A stretch of DNA of 7,404 bases from Acidobacteriaceae bacterium (GCA_009781125.1 WQYS01000109.1:1-7404); one strand, 5' to 3'. Positions 1 through 6,847 are shown, numbered from the stretch's first letter. A program made the numbers and translations. Notes: generated from the sequence alone by a model not told the origin.

Positions 1-3000
1 AGTCCCTGATTGACCGGAACCTTACCGAAGTAGTGCGCGCCGCAAAGGGCGTCGTTGACGAGCTGCGGAATCGTTCCCGTGGCCTGTATATAGTTCGTGT
101 CCCCGGAGTACGTCGCTGAGATGTTATGCACCCCCGCGGTCAGCGGCGTAGGCAGCGTGCAGGTTGACGTCATGTCAGATGCTACGGGCAGATTTATGCA
201 GCCCGTGATCGGCGTGTCTCCGTCGGCAAACGATATCGTGCCGCTGGGCGTGTACGTCGTAACGCTCGACGAAGGCGCGAGCGTCGCTATGATGTCCGCT
301 CCTGCCGACGGCGTCGCCGGGTTCGCCGTCGATTGCAGCGTCACCTGATCGATGATGACCGTGTATGCCTGGCTGCCCGTATACGGTCCGCTATAGTCTG
401 GAGACAGGCTGTCTGTCGCCGTAACCGTGAAGTTGTACACGCCCGCGCTTGCCGGCGTTCCCATGAGACGGCCCGACGAACTCAGCGTCAGCCCGTCAGG
501 CAGGGAGCCGCTTGTTACCGCGAAGGTATATGGCGCGACGCTGTCCTGGGCAAGCACTGTGTTGTCATAGGCGACTCCTACCGAGCCGTTGGGCAGCGAT
601 GAAAGCGTAATCACCGGAGCCAGCCCCGTGCCCTGCAGCGGAATGTTTTGCATGGCGGGCGCCTGGTTCAGGCTGTCGTCGCTTAGCCGGGCGTTGCCGT
701 TGATCAGCAGCGGCACCGTCGGTTTGAACGTAAAGGCGAGGTCGCAAAGCGCAAAGGGATTGAGCGGAGATAAAGCGTCGCCGCACAGCTTAGGCGCGAC
801 GCTCATATTGGCGCTATCCCATGCGAAGCTCACCAGCGCTCCGGGACTCGACGTAATCTCAGGATTCCCTCCCGCGCCTACCGGCGACGTCAGAGTCAGC
901 GGCATATTGCCGATGTTCTGAGCCTCGACATACTTAGGCACGTTGCTGCTCAGGCTGGTCTGAGTAATGAGCGTGTTGGGGAAGTACACCGTCGGCGGCG
1001 TGGCGCGGGGGAGCATCTTCACCGCGCTGTTCGCTGCGTTCTCGCTATTCGCGACATAGACGTTGCCTGCTCCGTCTACCGCGATGCCAGCGTTAGATCC
1101 CCAGCTCCCGCCCAGCGTCAGAATCTTACAGGAACCCGCATTGTACAGATCGGACGTGCAGTCGGGCGACAGCACCTTTACCACGCCGAGGCTGCGGTCC
1201 GAGACGTAGATATTGCCCACCCCGTCCACCGCTAGGCGCGAGGTGTTGTTAACAAAGCCTCCGCCCAGCGCCGTAATCGTACAGGAACCTGCGGTGTACA
1301 GATCGGTTGTACAGTCGGACGATATCTTCTTTATTGTGTTTGTCGCACCGCTGCTCTTATATTCCGCGACATAGACGTTGCCTGCTCCGTCTGCCGCCAC
1401 GGCATAGGTAGTGCCCCAGCCGCCGCCCAGCGTCGTCATGCAACTGGCGCTCGTACACCCGGGCGTCAGCTTCTTCACCGCGTTGCCCTGGTCCCCTACA
1501 TAGATATTGCCCACTCCGTCTACCGCCACGCCTGCGGGGCCACAGAAGCCGCCCGTGACACAGTTGTAAGAGCCAGAGGTGGGGGGGCTCCCGCCCATCG
1601 CCGTGAGCGTGCAGGAACCCGCGTTATACAGGTCGGACGTACACCCCGCCGGTATCTTCCACACATATTGCCCATACCTGCCGTCATCGTAGTCTGTGAC
1701 GTAGACATTGCCCGCTCCGTCTACTGCCACGCCCATGGGAGTGTAGGTGCCAGCGCCTCCCAGCGTGACGACACAGGATGGGTTGGCCACGCCGTCGCTG
1801 ATACAACTGGCCGGAATCTCCTTCACCACACCGTTAATGACATCCGCGACATAGACGTTGCCCGCCGCGTCTACCGCCACGTCGCCCCCTGCCGCACCGA
1901 AAAAGAGGCCGCTGTTCAGCAGCGTCTTCACCGGAACCGTGTTGAAGGTAATCTGCGGAGCCATGCCCGTGCCTTGGATATAGGCCGTGCCCATGGCGTT
2001 CAGCAGAATGCCGCTCCCGGTCGGGTCACTTCCCTTCCCATCGCCGGAGTCGCAGCCAAAAGGATCGTCGCATTCAGTACTGCCGCCTCCGGACGTATCC
2101 TCAGGGAACAGCACCACCGCGCCCATGCGCTGACCGGCATACTTCGGCGTAAAGGTGACCGCGACCATGCAGGAGCCGCTGGAATCGTACACAACGTTCG
2201 GATCGCAGGTCGTCGCTGCCTCCGTATAGTCCAGCAGTTCCGCGCCCTGGGTTACGACCTTCAGCCCGCCCGAGCCAAACTGGCCCGTCACCGGCATCGT
2301 CACTACGCAGGTGCGGCTCTGGCCCACATTCACCTGGCCAAAGTTGTTCCCGCTACAGCCGTCGTCATTGACGGACTGATAGAAGGGGGCCGAGATCGAG
2401 CCTGCATTGAGATCATCTCCGCTATACACCGCCGTAACCGTGTAGATGCCAGCGGTATCCATCGGATCCGAGGGAGCGCAACTCGCGGTGAGGATGGTGC
2501 GGCTGGGAGACCCAGACGTAGTGCAGGACACCGTTGAGGTTCCGTTCGTCGCTGTAATCGTCACCGTACCCCGCTCTCCTGGCGAGAAGAGGCCCGACGT
2601 ATTGGTAACCGTTGCAGTGAACGTTACTCCTCCGCCGGGCGTCGTCGTCAACGACGGGTTCAGCGATGACGAAGTCACCACCGTAGTTGTGGGAGACGGA
2701 GTAATCACCGTCAACGGCTCTGCGTCGCTGGTGGCGGGTGCGTAGTTCGGGTCGTCGTCGCTATAGTCCGCCACGACGCTGTACGAACCTGTCATCAGAG
2801 TGCCCGATGGCTTGTAGGTAGCCGTGCACATCCCGGACGCATCCGGCTTGCAGGTCAGCGTACCGACTACGCCGCTGCCGGAGAAGGTCACTGTGCCGAC
2901 CGGAGCCGTCGTCGATGCCAGACCGGACAGTTGCGCGGTCAGTGTAACGGTCTCATCCGCAGCAACTGTCACCGTATCCGGCGATACCGTAAGCGTAAGC

Positions 3001-5954
3001 GTCGGATGCCCCTGTTTACCCGTGCCTTTCAGTTGGATCGACTGCGTGGCATAGGGGGAGGTCTGGTTTATGTTGTTATTGGTTAGAACCGCCTCTCCCG
3101 AAATGGTCCCCGCAACCGTCGGATTGAACTCAAATGCATAGTTGCAGGGCTCTCCACCCGCCAGCGAATACGGACTCGAAAACGCCGTAAGTATCGAGCA
3201 GGGTGTTCCGGAAGCAGGCGTGACAAATGAAAAATCTGGCGTAACGCTCGGGTTCGAGTCTGCAGAGGGAAGCGGGAACGTCAGATCCATGTTGCCGATG
3301 TTCGTTATCGACACGGTCTGCGGGGTCGCGTCGCTATTCGGATCAACGCCGCCAATCTGAGTCTGCGTGGGGAACGTCACCATGGACTTGTTAAAATCCA
3401 GCTTGCGAACACGGAGACCTTTATAGTCCGCAATATAGAGACCGCCAACGTAGTCGAACGCAATTCCATTCGGGATGTTGATGGTTGCGCTGGTCGCAAG
3501 TCCGCCGTCACCGGTACTGCTCGCTACGCCGGTCCCTGCAAGCGTAGTGATTTTACCGGTCGTGTCCACCTTGCGGACAATACTGTTAGTGCGGTCCGTA
3601 ATATAGATGTCACCGGCCGCATCCAGAGCTACGGCAATAGGCTGACCCAGCCGCGCTGCGGTCGCCTGCGAGTTGTCGTCGCAATAGTTCGTGGCGGAGC
3701 TATAGGCTGTACAGTTCGTTCCCGTACCGGCTACGGTTGAGATTGTGCCGGTTGTGTCCACCTTGCGGACAACAGAGTTGTTGAAATCCGCAATATAGAG
3801 GTTGCCTGCAGAATCGAGAACAACGGTGCCATTCGTTCCAAAGTTCAGCGTCGCGCTGGTAGCCGCGCCTCCGTCACCACAGGCGGTTCCGGTGGTAAAG
3901 TTCGTGCCCACCGGGCATGCCGTTCCATTGCCCGCTACCGTCGTGATAATGCCGCTCAGAAGGTTCACCTTGCGGACACGATTGCCACCAGCGTCCACAA
4001 CATAGAGATTGCCTGCACCGTCGCTGGTTACATCCTGGGGTTGATTGATTGTCGCGCTCGTCGCCGCTCCGTTGTCGCCCGTAGAGCTTGCCGTGCCAGT
4101 GCCTGCAACCGTCGAGATTTTGCCGGTTACGGCGTCTATCTTGCGAACAACGCTGTTCTGGTAGTCCGAAATATAGAAGTTACCCACGCCGTCAATCGTT
4201 ATCCCGCTTGGGTTACCAAACCGGGCGGCGGTCGCCAGGCCGCCATCTCCACATGCGGTGCCGCTAGTAAAGTTTGTACCGGAGGCGCAGGCTGTTCCTG
4301 TACCGGCTATCGTAGATATCGTGCCATCTTGTGCATCTACCCTGCGGACGACAAAGTTGCCCTGGTCCGTGAAGTAGAGATGGACCGCCGGATCGGTCGC
4401 TAAACCGCGCGGCTGATTGATCGTAGCGCTGATGGCTGCGCCCTTATCCCCGCAGGCAGTTCCACTGGTGAAGTTCGTGCTTCCAGCACATGTCCCTCCC
4501 GTGCCCACCACCGTCGTGATGATAGCGGGATTCAGTTGCACGACCGGCCCCAGTCCAACGCCGTGGATTAAAGCCGTGCCTACCGGAGCGCCGCTGGTGT
4601 TATACAGAACTACCGCGCCCGCTCGCGGGCTGACAGCCGTCGGGTTGAAGACCACATCCACGGTGCAGGTATCGCCAATGGCATAGTTGGTGGTTGAGTT
4701 GCAGACCGTCGATGCCTGCGTCGGCGCGGGCTGAAAGTCGTAGCCAGGAAGTCCCTGCGTCACCGCCTGATAGGGCGTGGCTCCCAGATAGCCTCCCGCC
4801 GTGAACACGAACGTGAGCGTGGCCCGGGGCGGCGTTGTTGTCTTCACAGGAACAGAGCCGAAATCGATTACCTGACCGTTGAGCTTCAGCACCCGGTGGT
4901 TCATGTAATCGGTGGCATAGAGACTCCCGCTGTTGTTGTCTACGGCTATACCGTTAAATCCGCTGCCGGCTCCGATCCCGGAGATCAGCGTGACAGGCGG
5001 ATAACCTCCTGGATTAGAAGAAGCAAGATTGCTGGCTGAATACATTACTACGGTCCCGCCGCCACCGCCAATCACGCTAGTCCCGACGTAGAGGTTCCCG
5101 GCGGCATCCGCCGCAAGCCCCCATGCGCCGTTACCAGGACTCGCCAACAGCACGGGCATGTTGTAATTACCACCACCCGCACCACCACCCGGGTTGTATT
5201 TAGCCATCTTGATCTGCATGGAACCGCCGCAGCCAGGTCCGCTGTGATCCGCGACATAGGCATTGTTTGCTCCGTCCACCGCGATGGCCAGGGGGCAGTT
5301 CCATGTATATCCTGTCACCAGCAATCCCGGTGCATACGAGTCAAGACCGGGATTGTAGGTGTACTTATACACTCCCGGCGACGAGGGACTCGGGCTGGTG
5401 TTGCCGCGATTCACTATATATAGGTTCCTGGCGCTATCGATTGCCATGCCATACGGATCTTGTAAGCCGGGGATCATCTTAACTAAGGAGTCGGTTCCGC
5501 AGTTGACGCCGGGATTCGTGTTGACACAACTGCCCGGAATTCTCCATACTGCGCCGTCACCGCTGGAAGGAGTGCCGCCATCCAGCACATAGACATCCTG
5601 GCTGCTGTCCACAGCGATGCCTACAGGAGTCCAGTATGGCTTGCCCGCCCCAAGCGTCTGGGCTAATGTCGTCTTGCACAACGGACCGCTGGCGTAGGCC
5701 TCAGCCGTACAACTGGGCGCAAACCTGTTCACTATGCCCACGTAATCCGCGACGTAGATGTTCCCCCGGACACCCACCGCGATACCCCAGGGCTGCTGCC
5801 AGTCGCCGCCCATCTGGATAAGGCTGCCGGCGAGCTTCGCCTGCTGCGCCGCCGCCGGTCCGCTGAACGCAACCGCCAGAAACAGAGCCAGAAAAAAAAC
5901 TGCAAAAAAATTGCAAAAAACCTTCCACGAACAGCCAGACCGATTACTTGTCAT
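1..5954 (-). CDS. Giant secreted NHL-propeller / Ig-like repeat protein (C-terminus outside window)
   Basis: The frame is open for 1984 codons from the ATG at 5952-5954 to the left edge, with no stop. An in-frame TAG at 5979-5981 limits the start. A GTG at 5976-5978 is possible, but the ATG leads directly into a signal peptide (residues 1-36, cleavage likely after Ala-Ala-Ala). The ribosome site is weak (GGAAAGG, 13 bases upstream). Domains by residue: propeller 1, 46-358; ASH-like, 359-476; propeller 2, 477-853; ASH-like, 856-981; Ig-like, 983-1086 and 1089-1198; ASH-like, 1199-1337; propeller 3, 1338-1648; ASH-like, 1650-1778; putative-Ig (He_PIG type), 1780-1868; Ig-like, 1870-1970; then a new ASH-like start. 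NHL propellers usually bind proteins or other ligands. No catalytic motif is seen, so an adhesive, binding or surface-structural role is inference only. The specific function is unknown. Confidence 0.93.
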   Translation of the reverse strand, partial: MTSNRSGCSWKVFCNFFAVFFLALFLAVAFSGPAAAQQAKLAGSLIQMGGDWQQPWGIAVGVRGNIYVADYVGIVNRFAPSCTAEAYASGPLCKTTLAQTLGAGKPYWTPVGIAVDSSQDVYVLDGGTPSSGDGAVWRIPGSCVNTNPGVNCGTDSLVKMIPGLQDPYGMAIDSARNLYIVNRGNTSPSPSSPGVYKYTYNPGLDSYAPGLLVTGYTWNCPLAIAVDGANNAYVADHSGPGCGGSMQIKMAKYNPGGGAGGGNYNMPVLLASPGNGAWGLAADAAGNLYVGTSVIGGGGGTVVMYSASNLASSNPGGYPPVTLISGIGAGSGFNGIAVDNNSGSLYATDYMNHRVLKLNGQVIDFGSVPVKTTTPPRATLTFVFTAGGYLGATPYQAVTQGLPGYDFQPAPTQASTVCNSTTNYAIGDTCTVDVVFNPTAVSPRAGAVVLYNTSGAPVGTALIHGVGLGPVVQLNPAIITTVVGTGGTCAGSTNFTSGTACGDKGAAISATINQPRGLATDPAVHLYFTDQGNFVVRRVDAQDGTISTIAGTGTACASGTNFTSGTACGDGGLATAARFGNPSGITIDGVGNFYISDYQNSVVRKIDAVTGKISTVAGTGTASSTGDNGAATSATINQPQDVTSDGAGNLYVVDAGGNRVRKVNLLSGIITTVAGNGTACPVGTNFTTGTACGDGGAATSATLNFGTNGTVVLDSAGNLYIADFNNSVVRKVDTTGTISTVAGTGTNCTAYSSATNYCDDNSQATAARLGQPIAVALDAAGDIYITDRTNSIVRKVDTTGKITTLAGTGVASSTGDGGLATSATINIPNGIAFDYVGGLYIADYKGLRVRKLDFNKSMVTFPTQTQIGGVDPNSDATPQTVSITNIGNMDLTFPLPSADSNPSVTPDFSFVTPASGTPCSILTAFSSPYSLAGGEPCNYAFEFNPTVAGTISGEAVLTNNNINQTSPYATQSIQLKGTGKQGHPTLTLTVSPDTVTVAADETVTLTAQLSGLASTTAPVGTVTFSGSGVVGTLTCKPDASGMCTATYKPSGTLMTGSYSVVADYSDDDPNYAPATSDAEPLTVITPSPTTTVVTSSSLNPSLTTTPGGGVTFTATVTNTSGLFSPGERGTVTITATNGTSTVSCTTSGSPSRTILTASCAPSDPMDTAGIYTVTAVYSGDDLNAGSISAPFYQSVNDDGCSGNNFGQVNVGQSRTCVVTMPVTGQFGSGGLKVVTQGAELLDYTEAATTCDPNVVYDSSGSCMVAVTFTPKYAGQRMGAVVLFPEDTSGGGSTECDDPFGCDSGDGKGSDPTGSGILLNAMGTAYIQGTGMAPQITFNTVPVKTLLNSGLFFGAAGGDVAVDAAGNVYVADVINGVVKEIPASCISDGVANPSCVVTLGGAGTYTPMGVAVDGAGNVYVTDYDDGRYGQYVWKIPAGCTSDLYNAGSCTLTAMGGSPPTSGSYNCVTGGFCGPAGVAVDGVGNIYVGDQGNAVKKLTPGCTSASCMTTLGGGWGTTYAVAADGAGNVYVAEYKSSGATNTIKKISSDCTTDLYTAGSCTITALGGGFVNNTSRLAVDGVGNIYVSDRSLGVVKVLSPDCTSDLYNAGSCKILTLGGSWGSNAGIAVDGAGNVYVANSENAANSAVKMLPRATPPTVYFPNTLITQTSLSSNVPKYVEAQNIGNMPLTLTSPVGAGGNPEITSSPGALVSFAWDSANMSVAPKLCGDALSPLNPFALCDLAFTFKPTVPLLINGNARLSDDSLNQAPAMQNIPLQGTGLAPVITLSSLPNGSVGVAYDNTVLAQDSVAPYTFAVTSGSLPDGLTLSSSGRLMGTPASAGVYNFTVTATDSLSPDYSGPYTGSQAYTVIIDQVTLQSTANPATPSAGADIIATLAPSSSVTTYTPSGTISFADGDTPITGCINLPVASDMTSTCTLPTPLTAGVHNISATYSGDTNYIQATGTIPQLVNDALCGAHYFGKVPVNQG
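355..617 (-). other. Putative-Ig (He_PIG-type) domain
   Basis: Residues about 1780-1868 read as a He_PIG-type cadherin/Ig fold: an opening PVITLSSLPNGSVGVAYDN, then APYTFAVTSGSLPDGLTLS, S-G-x-L-x-G-T-P, and an ending in G-x-Y-x-F-T-V-T-A-T-D. This is the standard order of motifs in that family, which usually acts as a spacer or contact module in exported bacterial proteins. It is the only copy in the window and lies between an ASH-like and an Ig-like domain. Confidence 0.7.
1014..1943 (-). repeat. NHL beta-propeller 3, six blades with conserved Cys pairs
   Basis: Six closely similar blades have the core AVDGxGNVYVAD followed by [VI]-K-x-[IL]-x-P/S-x-C-T-S-D-L-Y-N-A-G-S-C-x-x-x-x-LGG. The DNA is also repetitive. 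A 38-base block beginning GCGACATAGACGTTGCC recurs near 1051, 1368, 1698 and 1850. A second block beginning CAGGAACC recurs at 1129, 1282 and 1612, that is, 153 and 330 bases apart. This nucleotide identity suggests that blade duplication is more recent here than in propeller 1. Confidence 0.85.
1944..2357 (-). other. ASH-like domain with acidic Gly-rich insertion
   Basis: This segment (residues about 1200-1337) matches the ASH-like domain after propeller 1. Both have a C-[TM]-V-x-V-x-F-x-P core, then GAVVL[YF], and both end in a G-x-G-x-[AG]-P motif. Here about 27 residues are inserted after GAVVLFPEDT. The insert is rich in Gly, Ser, Asp and contains two Cys (CDDPFGCDSGDGKGSD). The domain opens with CSGNNFGQVNVGQS. 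The very left end of the window shows a matching opening, CGAHYFGKVPVNQG, so this unit recurs further on. Confidence 0.6.
3397..4528 (-). repeat. NHL beta-propeller 2, six blades of the GDGG / AGTG type
   Basis: Six repeats each follow the plan [VI]-[VA]-G-[TN]-G, a loop, G-D-x-G-x-A-T-x-A-x-[LIF], G-x-x-x-D-x-x-G-x-[LF]-Y-[IVF]-x-D, then N-x-V-R-[KR]-[VI]-D. This differs from propellers 1 and 3 and resembles the NHL repeats found in teneurin-like and many bacterial exported proteins. Four blades carry a loop insertion with two cysteines (for example CASGTNFTSGTACGDGG), while the other two have the short form STGDNG or STGDGG. At the DNA level the insertion is recognisable near 3880-3945, 4230-4310 and 4440-4500. 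Confidence 0.85.
4881..5819 (-). repeat. NHL beta-propeller 1, six blades
   Basis: Six repeats sharing the core G-[IML]-A-[VIA]-D-x-x-x-N-x-Y-[VI]-x-D are visible. They begin near GIAVGVRGNIYVADY, GIAVDSSQDVYVLD, GMAIDSARNLYIVN, AIAVDGANNAYVAD, GLAADAAGNLYVG and GIAVDNNSGSLYATD. Blades are diverged and of uneven length, with a Gly-rich loop in the fifth (about residues 252-262). A Cys pair in blade 1 (SCTAEAYASGPLC) resembles the pairs in propeller 3. Six blades is the usual count for a closed NHL or SMP-30-like propeller. Confidence 0.8.
5847..5954 (-). other. Signal peptide coding segment with three T-tracts
   Basis: Residues 1-36 of the giant protein form a Sec-type signal. There is a polar N-region containing Arg5 and Lys11, a long Phe/Leu/Ala/Val core (about residues 12-30), and an Ala-Ala-Ala cleavage site followed by Gln-Gln. 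On the coding strand the core contains T6, T7 and T8 runs (plus-strand A-runs at 5915-5920, 5904-5910 and 5892-5899), each next to a GCA or GCA-like triplet. This makes it a short imperfect repeat. There is no lipobox cysteine at the cleavage point, so the protein is probably not a lipoprotein. Confidence 0.8.
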
Positions 5955-6126
5955 AAAGTACCAACAACCTTTCCGCACCTAACACCAATAAGCGTTGGAA
6001 CGTTTCATTCACTCGGAAAGTAATTCAGCTTATTTGTAGTGCGGCTAACACTACCAAATTGAAATCCGGCAGGGTTGTACAGCGTATAGCATCTCTGTCA
6101 ACACAATCAGCGTTGCCTTCATGTAG

Positions 6127-6157
6127 CTGAGGAACACCTCCTCCCCTCAGAAGGGGA
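6127..6157 (-). promoter_or_regulatory. Overlapping small inverted repeats in the leader region
   Basis: TCCCCT (6142-6147) and AGGGGA (6152-6157) form a perfect 6-bp stem with a 4-base loop. CTGAGG (6127-6132) and CCTCAG (6145-6150) form another 6-bp stem that shares bases with the first, so the two cannot form together. On the minus strand the purine-rich part includes AGGAGGTG, a ribosome-site-like sequence. Whether this is regulatory is unknown. Confidence 0.2.
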
Positions 6158-6258
6158 CAACAGGCATTTCTCTTAACCACCAACATGATCCGCAGGCTGT
6201 CGGCGGACACTTATTTGTATATGTATTCTTTAGTAACTAACATGTAACTGTCTTGGCC

Positions 6259-6287
6259 AATAAATGCTCGTATCGATAAATTGTCAT
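6259..6287 (-). promoter_or_regulatory. Candidate sigma-70 promoter for the giant gene
   Basis: On the minus strand ATGACA (6282-6287) is followed by a 17-base spacer and TTTATT (6259-6264). These match the -35 consensus at five of six and the -10 consensus at four of six. It sits in the most AT-rich part of the intergenic region and points toward the giant gene. The implied start near 6252 would give a leader of about 300 bases. Such matches occur by chance in AT-rich DNA, so this is only a candidate. Confidence 0.3.
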
Positions 6288-6389
6288 GCTTGCGTAAATA
6301 TATTTGCATTAATTCGCTACAAAATGTCTATGGTTGACGCATCTAGCCGGCGCCGATTCACTTACGGAACAACGTGCGCCTCCGATTGA

Positions 6390-6694
6390 ACATTCATGCA
6401 GATAGATGAAGCGCATATGCGCATGCACACTCTTGCAGCAGACAAACAAATCTTCTCGCCTGGTAGTCTGTCCCACGTTAGTACATTTCGCCAGAAGGGC
6501 TTGTCTTTGATGAACGTCTACACGAAAGCTCTGAGCCAGCCAAGCGAAAGGCTCTGAACCGAGCGGTGGATGTTTTGAGGGACCAGTCGAGGACTGCGGC
6601 CAACCATGCCGGAGAGAGTAGCATGAATTTCAACGTATCGAAAACGTATTGCGTTCTTTCAGCAGTTTTCGCTAAGTTGTTAAAAAATTGGTAG
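6390..6694 (+). pseudogene. Tyrosine recombinase (integrase) C-terminal remnant, frameshifted
   Basis: Two overlapping plus-strand frames together read like the end of a tyrosine recombinase. The first (open 6390-6557, ATG at 6396) contains LSHVST and then LMNVYTKALSQPSERL. Its Tyr codon at 6519-6521 sits where the catalytic tyrosine is expected in the [L]-x-H...VYTxAL box. The second frame (open from 6479 to the TAG at 6692-6694) continues with EPAKRKALNRAVDVLRDQ, the Lys/Arg-Ala helix typical of integrase ends. A single frameshift between about 6522 and 6540 joins them. The Arg-His-x-x-Arg part is absent and upstream frames contain stops, so the gene is dead. The reading frame ends inside the 3' end of the tRNA, the usual place for an integrase beside its attachment site. 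Identification is from motif recognition only. Confidence 0.45.
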
Positions 6695-6765
6695 GCACGG
6701 CTGGACTCGAACCAGTGACCTCTTCCGTGTCAAGGAAGCGCTCTAACCAACTGAGCTACGCGCCT
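6689..6765 (-). tRNA. tRNA-Val (anticodon GAC)
   Basis: The 77-base minus-strand sequence folds as a complete tRNA. The acceptor stem AGGCGCG (6759-6765) pairs with CGTGCCT (6693-6699) and includes one G-T pair. The D arm GCTCAGTTGGTTAGAGC is present. The anticodon stem CTTCC/GGAAG encloses TTGACAC, with anticodon GAC at 6729-6731 (decoding GTC and GTT). The T arm is ACTGG-TTCGAGT-CCAGC, with an A-C mismatch at its first pair. The discriminator is A, and CCA is encoded at 6689-6691. A T6 run begins one base after the CCA and may end transcription. Confidence 0.97.
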
Positions 6766-6810
6766 ACATCTCTGTACGGACACCTCTAACAGGTATCAAC
6801 GCTGTTGTTT

Positions 6811-6840
6811 AGTGTAATTGGAACGGGCACTGAAGAGCAA
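6811..6840 (-). promoter_or_regulatory. Candidate promoter for tRNA-Val
   Basis: On the minus strand TTGCTC (6835-6840), an 18-base spacer and TACACT (6811-6816) form a weak sigma-70-like pair. It lies just after the terminator of the preceding gene and about 45 bases before the mature tRNA. A second weak pair, TTGATA with 17 bases to TACAGA, lies closer to the tRNA but would start transcription almost at the mature 5' end. Confidence 0.3.
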
Positions 6841-6847
6841 ATGATCA

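Larger units (their letters stand above)
5955..6389. other. Non-coding, AT-richer upstream region of the giant gene
   Basis: No convincing gene is present. A 61-codon minus-strand frame (6025-6210, GTG start) has no ribosome site and an unfamiliar product. A 23-codon frame (6051-6122, minus) has a good AGGAGGTG at 6135-6142, but the spacing is long. The stretch also contains overlapping inverted repeats at 6127-6157 and a candidate promoter at 6259-6287. If that promoter is used, the giant gene has a leader of about 300 bases. The motif TGTTAG (minus strand) occurs at 5979-5984, 6045-6050 and 6237-6242. Confidence 0.5.

Noticed and set aside
1014..1943. CRISPR-like regular repeats
   Set aside because: The regular spacing comes from coding blades of about 150 to 165 bases with diverged repeats; there are no short identical repeats with unique spacers.
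1668..2537. 289-codon plus-strand frame opposite the giant gene
   Set aside because: It is antisense to well-defined Ig, ASH and propeller codons, its product is rich in Arg, His and Ala without any known motif, and it has no ribosome site. It is a shadow of the GC-biased coding strand.
4041..4403. 120-codon plus-strand frame opposite propeller 2
   Set aside because: Antisense to NHL repeats; its apparent internal repetition merely mirrors the blades.
5701..5928. 75-codon minus-strand frame starting at a GTG in the signal-peptide region
   Set aside because: It overlaps the giant gene in another frame, and the propeller 1 motifs are in the main frame. It matters only as the frame reached if a T-tract slips.
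6025..6210. 61-codon minus-strand frame in the intergenic region
   Set aside because: GTG start without a ribosome site, no recognisable motif and no conserved-looking composition.
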